Assembly (NCBI GenBank): GCA_031001845.1
Contig: JARNGD010000159.1
Span: forward strand, 1 to 64,000
Direction: 5' to 3'
Origin: Achaetomiella virescens
Taxonomy: Eukaryota > Ascomycota > Sordariomycetes > Sordariales > Chaetomiaceae
DNA length: 64,000 bases
Positions 1-11,435 of this stretch are shown piece after piece. How positions within the stretch are numbered: the first letter of the stretch is position 1; each line of letters starts with the position of its first letter. A program made the position numbers and the translations under genes. Below the pieces are notes generated by a model. It was not told the origin of the DNA and made no database searches. It saw only the letters and a program-made list of their open reading frames with translations.

Positions 1-238
1 TGCTTCGCTGAGGGTGCCGCTACGGCCCGGGGAGCGGGAGAGGAGCCCTGGAGTGGAGGTCGGCTGGGGAAGCTGTTGAGTGACGAGTAGCTGAGGCTAT
101 GGTGTGTTTGTCGCAGCGGCGTGCTGGGCGGTGAGGCAGGTCGAAGTAATCGAGGAGGGACCCGTCGGAGGGGACCAGGTCGAAGGGAGAGGTGGAAGAC
201 TTGGAGTGGTGGTGGGTGGTGGGGATGACGTCCTCCAT
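1..238 (-). CDS. Possible 5' end of a gene running off the left edge
   Basis: An ATG at 238 on the minus strand opens a 72-codon frame that closes at 20. It is Ser/Pro/His-rich, and an alternative ATG at 249 opens a second frame across the same bases. The region may be the first exon of a gene that continues to the left, with a frame break like those in the neighbouring genes. I recognise no domain, and the case rests only on an open frame with a reasonable start context. It may equally be non-coding. Confidence 0.25.
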
Positions 239-1576
239 GAGGTCATCTGAAGGGGCGAGAGGGAGCGGTAGCGGTCAGAAGGGTAGTGGCGGGTGCTGAA
301 AGAGGGTTTTTGGTTGTTATCTCTCTCTTGGTGAAGGAGGCGTTGTTGATAACGGCGCAGGGGCTCGAACCGGATGTTAGGGCGATACCAGCGCGTGAAA
401 ATGGAGTTTTGATGAAAGAAGCTCTCGATGTTTCCGAACGAACGAAAGGCAACGGCAACCTGAGAACGGATCAACCGCACTGCAAACCTGCAGGTCATGG
501 TTCACGACGACTTGACCGGTGACTTGGTTTTAATTGCGTGCAAGACCCTGGTCACCGGACTCAGGCCTGGGTTTATTGGCCGGGAGGCTCGCAAGTCCAA
601 AACACGTTTCGGGCGCTAAATTTAGGGTCACCCGCCAGTTTGGGACGCCCAAGTTCGAGGCCATGCGGCGCCGATGCTGCCATCGAATCAGCTGGCGCTA
701 AATCACCAACGCGCTCGTCTCTGACGGTTTCGACCAGAAAGCCATCCTGCTCATGTGGCGTAAGCGCCACGGCTTTCCCAGCTGGGTTTGCTAAAACTCG
801 TGGGAGGCTCGTGCTGAAGACCGCGCTGGACCGGTTATTGGGATCGTTTCCTGTTTTTACTTGCCGATTGCTGAGATCAGGTCAGTCGCTTCTGTTATTC
901 TGAGGACTAAAGCTGCAAGAACCCAAGCGCTTTACCATACAAATGGAGCAGAAGGCGCCAAACCACAATCTCGCCGCTGAAGGCAAGAAGAACAAGATGA
1001 AAAACTGAGGATTGTTTACGGCCTCATATCCCGCCGTCCTCAGTGACCAAACGTCAGGTTAACATTTCCAAAGGGCTCGGCAGAGTGTCGGGGTTGCTCG
1101 CCTTGCTCCAAGCATGATATTGCCACATGCTCTGGTGAATACAAGGTTGACAGTGATCATACTGCCAAAATCCCGAATAATATGGCTCTTACTTAGACTT
1201 GACCAGGTCGTCGTCCGTGTTCTAGGAATTTTGCAGTTGAATGCTCTGAAGCCCGGTTCTTCTGTTGTCAAGGACCAGTTTAAATTAGTTTCCTCAACCA
1301 CTCGGGGTTGGTACTAATAGTCTGTGGGTTGAGGACAGGCATACCAATGTGACCTCCGTTGATTATTAAACGTGACAAGAGAGTTCCAGGTGCGAATCTT
1401 GCTCGGTACAGTCGCAGCGAATCTGGTGAACAAAGTGGAAATGCTCCAAACCTGGATTGTAAATAGGGGTTGATATCAGCAACAAAACCCAAAGATTCAA
1501 ATTCAGTGCTTGATGCATGCTATCACGCTTGTTATATGGCCAGCACATGTATTCCTCCAAACCTTTTGCTTTGGTA
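239..1576. other. Gene-less stretch
   Basis: Only short frames without recognisable domains are seen on either strand. The first part could be promoter of the left-edge gene. Confidence 0.5.
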
Positions 1577-2041
1577 TCATCGATATGGTATCAAATCAGC
1601 CTTCACACCCGCCACAGGACAAACCGCCCCTCCTTCGCGTCGTTCACATCCGGATGCCCCTGCACCTTGCCCTTATGATGCCCAACCTTGGCCTTGGTCA
1701 CAGGGCACACGGCATCATCATCTTTGTTCTCCGTTGCGGGATGATCCGGCGGCAGCACCGTCGTCGCGGTGCCCACGACGGGGCAACCTGGTCGTCCATC
1801 TCCTTGCTCTTCTGCTCGTTGACCAGCCGGCCCGTGATGACGGGACAGGCGGAGGCGTCGGCGGGCGACTTGTCGTCGGGGATGGGCACCTTAGGGTGCT
1901 TGTGCAGGTTTGCGTGGTGGTCGGTCGTCGCGCCGACGATGGGGCACTTCTGGCCCGGCTTGGAGAGGTCGACGTGGGGTGCGACGGCGGGAGAGTGGTG
2001 TTGGTCGTGCCGACGACAGGGCAGTTTTGTTGAGTGGACAT
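1577..2041 (-). CDS. Small protein with six Cys-Pro motifs in a duplicated module
   Basis: The gene starts at ATG 2041. Read through three single-base breaks (near 1976, 1793 and 1628), it gives about 150 residues with stop at 1577-1579. Six Cys-Pro dipeptides occur, in the order CPVVG, CPIVG, CPVIT, CPVVG, CPVTK, CPVAG. The first three and last three form two matching modules: a CPVVG unit followed by LPP(S/D)HP, a CP unit followed by a His-His and a later HP, and a third CPV unit. No signal peptide or membrane segment is evident, so it is probably intracellular. Cys-Pro is the core of haem regulatory motifs, so haem or metal binding is possible, but this is inference. I do not recognise a named family. 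The gene is divergent from the rhodopsin gene. Confidence 0.7.
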
Positions 2042-3062
2042 TTTTGCGGTGATGTGGGGTTGGGTGTTGTTCGCTCTCCGTCGCTCCTTGTCGCTGGTTT
2101 CAGTGGAAGGATGTGGTAAGGAGATTTGGGAAGGGGAAAATCTGGGTCTGGATGAGGGAGATCAGGACCCAGGGAGGCCACCAGACGGTCGCCTGCTATT
2201 AATAAAGGCAGGTGCGGATCGGACGTTCATCTCTCCTTTGTTCGCCTGGCCCGCCCAGGGTGTCGCGAACAGCTGTTGGAGGACAGCGGGGACCCTGGAA
2301 GAACGATGACGTCGTGGGGCCATCTCGCCAAGACCTCCAATATATAGCCAATCAAATCATTGAAAGCGGGCAGCCAGCGGGGCAGTGTGGGATGTTGCGG
2401 GGCAGTACAGACCGCTTTGGACCAATGAACTCCATCATGTTGGTCAGATCTGTTTTAGAATTCTGCCTCGCTTGCCCGCAGTTTTGACATGGGGGCTTTG
2501 CCTCCTCCAAGAGCCTCAGGCATGTTTTTGAAGATGTATGGCTGTTGTCAGACCATGTTCAAGGCTTCCCGGACAGTTGTTGCCCCCGGCAGACAGACTG
2601 CGGTAAACTGACCATGCCAAACCCCAGAACAGGCTTCGGCTGCACACGGCAGAGCCACGGACCAAGAGCTCCTTCAACAACGCGCGTCCCATTGAGCAGC
2701 ACCTGCGATTGGACACAGCTTCCAGGCCATCTATCTTGTGTGTTTTGAGCACGGTCGAATCGGAATGCTCATCGCTCGCCATGCAGCTCCAGGGGCAGCT
2801 CCAAGCTGTCTGTTCTCAGTCGATACCCCAACCGGCACGCAAACATCGCTGGCGACCGAGGTAGCACACGCACAATGGATGACGTCGCTCTTACACCAAG
2901 GCTTGCGCAGCGCACCAGGTGACCGTGATCAGAGGCGAATCCACTTATGCTTCCGGCCGTGCTATATGACGCTGTTTGCGCCGTTGAAGAATATCGCTTC
3001 CTTCTTCCCTCGTTCATCACCCCTTCTAACCGGCTTATCTCCAGCCCAGAATAACTGCCACG
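2042..3062. promoter_or_regulatory. Shared intergenic region of the CP-motif and rhodopsin genes
   Basis: About 1 kb lies between two divergent starts (2041 minus, 3063 plus). The frames within it show no domain. It presumably holds both promoters, but I cannot assign a specific site. Confidence 0.5.
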
Positions 3063-4038
3063 ATGATCTCACCCGAGCAAGTCGCCGAAATGCTGTACCC
3101 TCTCGCCGCCGCGGCAGCGGCAACCACCACGTCCCCGCCGGGCCCGATCCCCACGGTGGTCCCAACCCCAACCCACTACCAAATGTCGGGCGAGACGGGC
3201 CACCGCACGCTCTGGGTCGCCTTCGCCATCATGGTCCTATCCTCCGCCGTTTTCGCGCTCCTGTCGTGGAACGTGCCCGTCTCCAAGCGCATCTACCACG
3301 TCACCACGACCCTGTTCACCATCGTCTCGGCCCTCGCCTACTTCGGCATGGCTGCCGGCCACGCCTCGTCCCTCAGCTGCCACACCGTGCGCGACCACCA
3401 CAAGCACGACATCCCGATACCTTCCACGACGAGTGTCGCCAGGTGTACTGGGCGCGCTACGTCGACTGGGCGCTGACGCTGCCGCTGGTCCTGCTGAATC
3501 TGTGCCTCCTCGCCGGGGTTGACGGCGCGCATACCCTGATGGCCATCGTGGCCAACGTGATTATGGTCCTGAGCGGGCTGTTTGCCGCGTACGGGGCGGA
3601 GGGCACCGCGCAGAAGTGGGGGTGGTTTGCGATCGCGTGTTTGGGGTATTTGTTCGCCGTGTGGCACGTGGGACTGCACGGCACGCGGATGGTGTCGAAT
3701 AAGGGCAGCGGGTGAGCAGGCTGTGGGCATCGCTGGCGATTTTTTCGCTGGCCGTTTGGGCAGCCTATCCTATGTGAGTGTTTCGCCCTCTGAGAAGTGA
3801 CGCCTGGTGATACTGATGCGTGTGGTAGTGTCTGGGGCATTGCGGCTCTTGCGCGCAAGACGAGCGTGGACACCGAGATATCATCTATGCCATCCTCGAC
3901 CTCCTGGCCAAGCCTGTCTTTGGCCTCTGGCTGCTGATCAGCCACCGGGCTATCGCCGAGACCAACATTGACTTGGAGGCTGGTGGTCTCAGGGGCTCTC
4001 TGCTGAGGGAAAGAATCCGAATCGGTGATGAGGAATAA
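3063..4038 (+). CDS. Microbial-type (fungal) rhodopsin
   Basis: This is a seven-helix retinal protein of the fungal opsin family, probably a light-driven proton pump or photosensor in a cellular membrane. ATG 3063 begins a protein of about 300 residues. Helix C reads WARYVDW followed by ALTLPLVLLN, so the counterparts of bacteriorhodopsin Arg82 and Asp85 are present while the Asp96 position is Asn. Helix G reads ILDLLAKPVFG, retaining the Asp212 and Schiff-base Lys216 equivalents, so this is not a retinal-less YRO2/ORP-type protein. Single-base breaks occur near 3415 (missing G in CCG), 3712 (G run) and 3880. One intron runs 3774-3828 (GTGAGT...TAG). The stop is TAA 4036-4038. Family assignment is firm; pump versus sensor is open. 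Confidence 0.9.
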
Positions 4039-6291
4039 CGGCTGGCTTCACTGCGAGCGAAGCAGGTGAAGGTGACGATTCCTGAGGGCGAGAGACCGAG
4101 GAGTGGGAGAATCCGAAGAGGAAGGGTGAGGCGAAGGTTGATCACTGTCAACAAACGAGATAACGGGGGCGAGATCCGGGAACGGGCTGTGGAGATAGGA
4201 GCTGAGTTGTTGGTTCTGATGTCGTTGTTCTGGTTGCTCATTTTGGTTGCTCTATACCGATCCGGCGCCGTTGACTAGTCTCTAGCATTCCTGACGTTCT
4301 TTTGTCTTCTATTTGGATGCTATACCAGAAGACCGGAGGTGCAAAACATAGTAGCCGATAGGAGAAAGTACGAAAATGGGTAGGGAAAAAAGAACAAAAG
4401 CTTCCAACACCTTAGATATATTTTCCATTGTTTCTAACAGAAGTTGTTTTTTATGGATGTAAGTTGTCACGAAGGTAAACGATGCAAAGCTGCGCTCTAA
4501 TTATAGAACAGCACCACTTCTGACTGGCTCACCGGTGGTACTGCTGACAGCACCCGCGTGGGCCATCACAGTCACGGTTTCATTACTGTTTCTCTTTACG
4601 AGATACCTCAAAATAAAATAGCACATTCTTGACGGTTTTGCGTGATTTTTCAGTAAAAGGAAGGTGTCAGTCCAAGTATAAAGTGGCCAGTGATTTCGTC
4701 TCCCAGAGTCCAGAACCAAGCATTAAATCAAGCAGCCCAGTTGACCCAGGACAAAGGTCTCGGCATTTCTGAGCCAAAATATCTCGAGCACCGCAAGCCC
4801 AAGTCCCCACCGGCCGCCGCAGGCAAACATTCAGCTTGGAAACGCCATCCGTATGCATCCAAAGTTCGCGAGTACCATCAACATCGTTCTACCTCCGGGT
4901 CAGCGCAATGTGTTTGTCCAATATGAGCAACCTTTCCAACTACAAGATGTGAACGAATAGATGTTGTTCAAGGGCTACTCGGAGTGGGTGTATTGGGTGC
5001 GCATCATCGCGGCGGATTACCGTCATGTCTGCTGCACCGTCATTGCTCCTGTGGCTCAGGCAAACAGAACGGTGACATGGCAAGGCATCGTTTGGGATCT
5101 TCACAACCCCGGGCCCGGCGTCAAGAAGTTTACCATCAAAGATGGCTCGTGGGTCTACAACCGCCCTGCTCGTCATGAAGGAATGGTTTTAGGCTTATGT
5201 CTTTAATGGCATCACGATCCATTCCGACGCCCAGATCTCCCAGATAAGTAGGTTATGCATTTACCTTTCTATCGAGCCGGGGAAGGGGGTGAAATGGTAA
5301 TCTAAGAGCTGCTCGGTCTGGGCAGTCCAATCCCATCTGCAGGTTCACTAGCAACAACCGCTCCAAGTTCGCCCACTCCCTATCGAACTCCATCGCTAAC
5401 CAGCGTCGCTTCGAGGCAGTGATGCGAGTTGGAACACGGATGGCTGGTCACCGCAGGGAATGCGGCTTCAAGGCATAGAATGTCTCTGAATTGAACGTTT
5501 TCCCTTAACCGGCGTTCTATGTGCTTCATTGTCCGTATTTGCGTTCAACGCCAGCTAGGCGCACTCGACATTTTTCCAGCCGACCGAACCAAAGTGCAAT
5601 CCGAAACATAAAAATAAAAGGATAATTAGGTATTGGACGTGTACGTATGGTTTGGAACGCTGCCGGGTTCCATCAACGCCGTGCAACTCTATGATCAATG
5701 CGTCATAAGGCGACCCGGTACTCCTGGCGCGGATCCACCTCGGAGACGGTGCCGGCGGCCCCACTTGGTCCGGCCGGGGCTGTGGAGCACCCGGATTCGA
5801 TCCTCCGTATGGTCACCCAGGCACCGTACCCAACGACGCTCCCCCCACACCCCGCTGCACAATACACCGTGTATCATGTACATCTTACTGTAAGTCCCAT
5901 AAGCGTTTTCCGCTCATCCGAAGTTTCATAGCACCATCGATGTTTCTGCTGGCGAAGTATACCAAGAACTTTCACTGCTTTCAGTCCTCTCTATTTTATC
6001 GTTCGAGTCTCCGCCCATCCTTCAAACCTGACACACAGTCGCTGTTGGGCCAGCTATCGAAAAGGGAACAATTCCAAAACCTTGAGTTGTTGTTTCGCTA
6101 CACCTGAACGTCTTGCTCGATGATATCGAGCTGTTCAACAGTAGCAACCTTGCTTTTAGAAGCAATGCTATGACCACTCCCTGCCACTAATCAGCCCTAA
6201 CAGTCTCCTCCCCTCGTTTGGTCCTTCGTAACCGTTGAGTATCATTTGGCGAGTAGGTACACAACGTGTCCTACTATACTCTTCTCGTCGC
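4039..6291. other. Gene-less stretch of 2.25 kb
   Basis: No recognised gene. A plus-strand frame at 4961-5206 (81 codons) has a protein-like composition but no family I know, and the frame before it could extend it upstream across a TAG near 4957. It could be a decayed gene or chance. Confidence 0.4.
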
Positions 6292-8345
6292 CTACTCTGC
6301 AGACTCAACGTAAGTAGCCATGCCATCCGAAGGACCTTGCCTACATGTAGCAAAACGCATGCCGCGGTCCCCGCGGCCTAACACCGGAACCCCCCAGCTC
6401 CCCAGTTCCCAGTCACCTGCATCCTTAACAGCCGCGGCCAGCGCCACCCGCACAAGGTGCAGCTTACCATCGACCTCTCTCGCATCCCTGGCAGTAGTAC
6501 GCCGCCCAAAGCACGACTCAACAACATCGACGACCCTCTCAAGCGAGAAATCCATCACTATCAGCGCCGAACTAACACAAACAATCACCAACACACCAAC
6601 TAAGCTGAAGTTCTGCACCTCCCCGACAGCCCTGACCAGCTGATTTTTACACTGGTCCCGCTGTCCCTCTGTAAGCGGCTTCGTCCCGAACCGCCCTTTA
6701 TCCTGTGCCTCACGGCCCCCAATCTTCGTTGTGTTCGTCTTCACCGCAAACTCCACCACTATCGCCTGCAACCGCGCCAGCCCTGTCTGGAACCACCCCT
6801 CCACCTCCCGCCGCCACTGATTCCGCGGCAACCCCGGCGACATGTTCCGCGTCGTGACCTCCTTTGCCCATAGCGCATCGGCACCCAAACTCGACACGGT
6901 ATTAAACGTTCCCGCGCTCTGCAGGCTGCTCAGCAACCTTGCCGCCGTCTCAAACTGCGCATCGTTGTAGCCCAGCTCGACTCCCAACCTCAAATTCTCC
7001 GTGGGCTGCAAGATACCGCCCAGGGGCGTGCATCTCCCAGTGGAGGGGTTGCACATCGCGTACTGCTCGGCGCAGATGAGCGTCGAGACGAAGGCGTCGG
7101 CGACGATGTAGACGTTGTTCTTGTAGGTGTAGTTGAAGGTCCCCGTCGCGGCGAACCAGGGGTCGAGGACGGGCGCGGTGTAGCGCATGTCGTTTTGGCT
7201 GAGGAAGTGGATACTTACGTCGGCAGATGGGGGTTGGAAGTCTGGGAGGAGGTACCAGTTGGAGAGGGTATCTTGGGTCGAGGTGGAATTCGGGGCGAAG
7301 GCAAAGAAGGAGCTATTACAGGGAGGGGTCAATACTAAGTACTGCCACCTGTATTTGATAAAGGAGGCTGGCGAGGGTGGTTTCAGCGGTAAGAGAATTA
7401 GTAATACCTTAAGGTGTAGCCGATGCCTGTGTTGTTTGCCATGGCCACGTTGTAGCGGTAGGTCAAGTTGGACTCGTGGAGGATAGAGCCGAGAGAGATC
7501 TCGACAAAGGTGCCAGCTGGGCTGGTGATTATCTTGGTGAAGTCCCTGATTTGGATCGGCGAGCACGTGGTGCGCAGCTTAAGCTGACTCTGTCTAAGAA
7601 TTTCGCGTTGATCCCTAACGTCTCGTGCGAGTCCAGAAAGTCTGTTGTGGCAGAGAACGCCTCGTTAGGGCCCCGACGCACCGCTCAGCGGCCGGGATAG
7701 GACAAGGAGCAGACTCGTGTGTTTGATAGGGAAACCTCGATCGCATAAATGTTGAGAGAACGCCTGCCGGAGGGTCGACGTTGTTATTGTAGAAGTTAGC
7801 AACGTAGTTGCGCGCCCGGATCGTGTCGTCGTGGACTTTGGTGAGGTAAAGGGTAACATTTTCGGGGTCAGCGTTAAGAGGCTCGAGATCTGGATGCCGC
7901 AATCCTGCGGCTGGGCCCTTGCAATAACTGGGCCGTACGCCTTGTTGGCTACTCGCGAGGTGAACAGCGCTGCGATGGTAAAACATGCTGACACTAGAAT
8001 AGCCGGTATCGCGACTGAGAGTGACCGCCTGAGCAGTTTCTTGGGCCGCTTTGCCGACCACGCGTGATGAATCCGGAAAACGTCCCAGAGAGTACGAGCA
8101 GCGCTGGCAGACTTCCGCAGACTGACGCGATACTGAAGATCTAGGGTGCTGACAGGGCCATCCTTGGCTTTCCAATGGTGAAGCATAAACGCAGTAATAC
8201 TCCAGCAACTTGCTCCGGCGAGGGTGACAAGGAATGTTAAACCCGAGAGCAGGAGATACCCCGAGTCCACGGGCAGGGTCAACGTCGGCGCTAGAATAGC
8301 AGGCTTGGAGTGATCCCACCACAGCCCGTTAGCTATGGAAACCAT
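6292..8345 (-). CDS. Multi-pass membrane glycoprotein of unknown function
   Basis: The start is ATG 8345 and the stop is at 6292. The N-terminal part carries hydrophobic segments (LLLSGLTFLVTLAGASC, then SVAIPAILVSACFTIAALF). A long central ectodomain-like region with many NxS/T sequons follows, then another membrane segment (SLVGVLVIVCVSSALIVM) near the C-terminus. This layout resembles large Pezizomycotina membrane protein families of unknown function. Frame breaks lie near 7890, 7670 and 7590. One intron near 7353-7409 in window coordinates joins TGIGYTLR to WQYLVLTPP. The length is about 670 residues. The likely place is the plasma membrane or secretory pathway. No enzymatic motif is seen. 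Confidence 0.75.
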
Positions 8346-9922
8346 CGTCGCGTTGAACGACCGGTCCAGTCATAAAACTCCGTCAGAAACTGAACTTTTT
8401 CCTGGAGAGACCTGAAGCCCCGAAGAGAAATGACACTTCACAGTCAAGACTTGCTGGATGGAACCAACAATCAGAAGCGTAGCGAAACAGGGCAATTGAA
8501 GCGATTGAGCAATTAGAAGCGGTTGCTTACGCGGCGCAACAACAACGAATTGGGGGCAACAAATGTGAAAATCATCTTGTCTGAATCAACTGCGTTGGAG
8601 GGCCTGTTGCTCTGGTACATATCTGCAGTGCCAAGCCCTCCTGAACCTGCGTGGCTGGGCCGGCTGCGTCTCCTGAACTGCTTGAGCACCCCTTTTCAAT
8701 TCAACAAGACTCAGCTGAATACAAGGATTATGGACTTTCTTGCCCCTATTGGCCGCGTTTTGTCGACTATTGGAGCTGTCCTTGGCGCAATGCCTCTTCA
8801 GGACTAGGTTGGGGAGCTCTCAGAGTACCCCCAAAGGGAAGCCAACCGATGGATCCCAATGCACAGCCGAGGAATTCAAAAGAAGAACTTGTATTTCGTA
8901 ATATAGAGCTCAGTGTATCAGATTCAAGTTGAGAAAATGCCTAGGGGATGCAAATACGCCGGTTAACTCCTCTCTCCCGCGGGCTGCCAGTAGAGGTCTA
9001 AACTGTTGCGGACCGGGTGATGATCGATCTTGAGGACTTCTCTGGGGTTTGCCAGTGACCACAAATGGTCTCAAATCCGGTGACTCTGGTGACTAATTAG
9101 TGTACATTACATGTACAATGGTACTACGTAGCAGTAGTGTACGACAACACTGATATTGTTGGTATTATGAGAGAATTCCGTTGAGATAGTAGACCTAAAG
9201 TTCGGTTCAGGCTTTCGGGGTAATTATACAGAAAGTGTTGAAACCAGGGTTGGTTTGACCTATAGTCGGCTCGCACCTCTTTCTAGATATTGAGCGTCAC
9301 CTGGAACTCCGGCTTGAGTTGGGGCCACCCCTTGGAATCCTTGTTAACACCTCACGGGTCGAAACCAATCTCTATTATTGTTCTGTTCCCAATTCGCTCC
9401 CTAAAAAATGCCAAGACGAGAACTTCTGTCCGCCGGCAGCTCTCAAACCGGACGTGGTCCAACTGCAACTCTAGGAGCATCCTCGTCGGGGGATCTACGT
9501 GGTCCAAACTCATTAACATAGCGAGTTCTAACACTGTGTAGCCTCATGTGAAACCCATGGTAGGAGGGGTACGTCGAGTTGCCCTAACTACATCAGAATC
9601 GGGCCGTGATAAGCGAAGCGAAGGGTGGATATCTCTTGGTCCCCTAATTACTGAGTGGGGTGGGCAGGGCAAGGTCGAGGTCTCCTAACGAGAACATAGA
9701 GTGCGGAGGGTGACCCCTCGACGTCCATCCCGCATAGTGCCTCAGCAACGGTCGCTTGATGGTCCCCTAAGCCCACAATCTGACATCTCCGTCTTTGAAT
9801 TGGATGAGTGACAGATCCGCCGCATCAATCGGCGCCCTGGAAACAGAAGATACGGATAAGCCTTTTCCACAATGACCGAATGCAAGCGCTCCTCAGCCCG
9901 CCCTGCCACCGGCTTCTTCCCC
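8346..9922. other. Gene-less stretch of 1.6 kb
   Basis: Only short unsupported frames, none with a domain or codon use like that of the neighbouring genes. It includes the promoter side of the membrane protein at 8345. Confidence 0.5.
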
Positions 9923-10311
9923 TTAAGCCTCCTCAGTCGGCTTGCCCTCTTCGGCGGCCGTATTTGTGATGGTAACGGTAACCAGCGTCGATGGGCGCGA
10001 CTCGCTGCTCCCGCCCTCCAGGATCTCGCGCAGGAACTCCATGTTCACCTCTCCCGGGTCAACCCCATTGGTGGTGCTCCCCGGCCCGGAGCGTTTCTCT
10101 CCCTTCCGCTTGCCGACGCACCAGCAGTTCTCCCTGCAGCACTGGGTGTCGGCATCGAAGTAGCCCTCGTTGATGCAGTGGGCGTTGGCGTAGGTGATGC
10201 ACTTCATGGTGGGAGACAAGCCTCCGTTGCACTTGATGATCCAGGGCATCTCTTTCATTTTCCTGTACGCCTGCGCAAGGCGTCCCAGTAAGCCAGGTCT
10301 TTGGCGGACAT
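9923..10311 (-). CDS. Small cysteine-rich protein
   Basis: The frame ending at 9923 holds a compact Cys-rich core: IIKC, TMKC, NAHC, DTQCC, ENC and WC, that is seven cysteines in about 40 residues, followed by a basic stretch and a Thr/Glu-rich tail. I prefer ATG 10311 (MSAKDLAYWDALRRR...), which joins the Cys core if one A is restored in the AAAA run near 10259. A longer open frame runs back to 10510 but its upstream part looks non-coding. There is no signal peptide from 10311, so the protein would be cytosolic unless an upstream exon exists. The family is not recognised. Zinc binding by the cysteines is a guess. Confidence 0.55.
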
Positions 10312-11435
10312 CCGGAGGAAGGTTGGAGTGGTTGAATATGTGAGAATGTTGGGTTATGAATGGAGGTAGAGCAACGAAGGGCCGGCTGAGCGGAGGCGCA
10401 GGGGCTGCTGAGAGGTTGGGGAAATCCTGAGTGATGGCATTCCCGAGTGACTTATAATACCTGGGGAGTGTTGGCTCGAGGGGAAGATTCTTTCGAGTGG
10501 CATGCATCACTTGCTAGCTACAATTGTTCCCCATCTGCCTGCAGGTGTTCACTATTGTGCCCTACAATTGCCAGAGACTCAGGAACGCGAGAGGACGGAA
10601 ATATCTCTCCTGCCACGTCAAGCATAAAAAAATATACCTTTTGCGACCACTGAGCTTGCAAGTGCGGAACCCTGGAGACAAAGCGTTCTCACAAGGGCCA
10701 GAGGCGTGGCTGCAGTGCCAAGGTAGCTTCAAAGAACACCAACCCGGACCGATTGCTAATCAACGCAAAAATGTTTCATGATATGGGTGGCGTCCATATC
10801 AACATTCCTGGGCACTCTCGGCCGATGCTACCATTGGAGTCGTAAGGCTGCTTCGACGGTAAGTCAAGGGTTTGCATGAAGTCGGGCAGTCTGTCACCTT
10901 GGCTTGTCCTCGCCACACGTCGGCGCCTTGAAGGTTGCCCGTGATCATGCATGTCAGACTCCAGCAGCACGATTACCACTCTTCTGAATTATCAATAACT
11001 ACTCTCATAGTCCTGATGGGACTTGCTGGGAGTTGAGACTGTAATTATCTTGCGCGTGAGAGTGGTAGAGCGAGCAAACGGCGAGTCGCTGTAACGGGAT
11101 GTTCTCACAAAGTTGTTCAGTCGGAAGTGATTGGATGTGACCGGAGGACGAGGTGCCAGGAGTCCGATATCCGATACTCGAGTCCGAGGAGACGATTCAG
11201 GGCCACAGGAAGAGGTGAGACTCCCCGTGCTGTGTCTTGAGCCACTGCCTGGGCGTGCCAAGGCGCGATCAGCGCATGCCGTGCTCCACACGCGAATCCC
11301 GTCTTGCAACATTCGAAAGTTCCATCTTCTCTCTTCCGATTGCCCCATCTCACCTTCTCTTCCGCTTGTTCAGACAATTCCCACATCAAAAAAAAAATTA
11401 TGCCGCCCCCATAGCACCGCCATCACCCACACACA
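10312..11435. promoter_or_regulatory. Intergenic region between divergent genes
   Basis: About 1.1 kb separates the Cys-rich gene (minus) and the PGAP4-like gene (plus). A CT-rich, TC-rich segment at 11320-11400 precedes the downstream start. No specific site was recognised. Confidence 0.45.

Noticed and set aside
2738..3062. Upstream extension of the frame that carries the rhodopsin's middle part
   Set aside because: The extension has no opsin features. The rhodopsin N-terminus is in another frame starting at ATG 3063, and the frames join through an indel.
4961..5206. Short protein-like plus-strand frame
   Set aside because: Not listed as a gene because no start, splice or family support was found; mentioned only in the intergenic entry.
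10312..10510. N-terminal extension of the Cys-rich protein
   Set aside because: Composition looks like 5' untranslated DNA, and ATG 10311 gives a better start once one A is restored.
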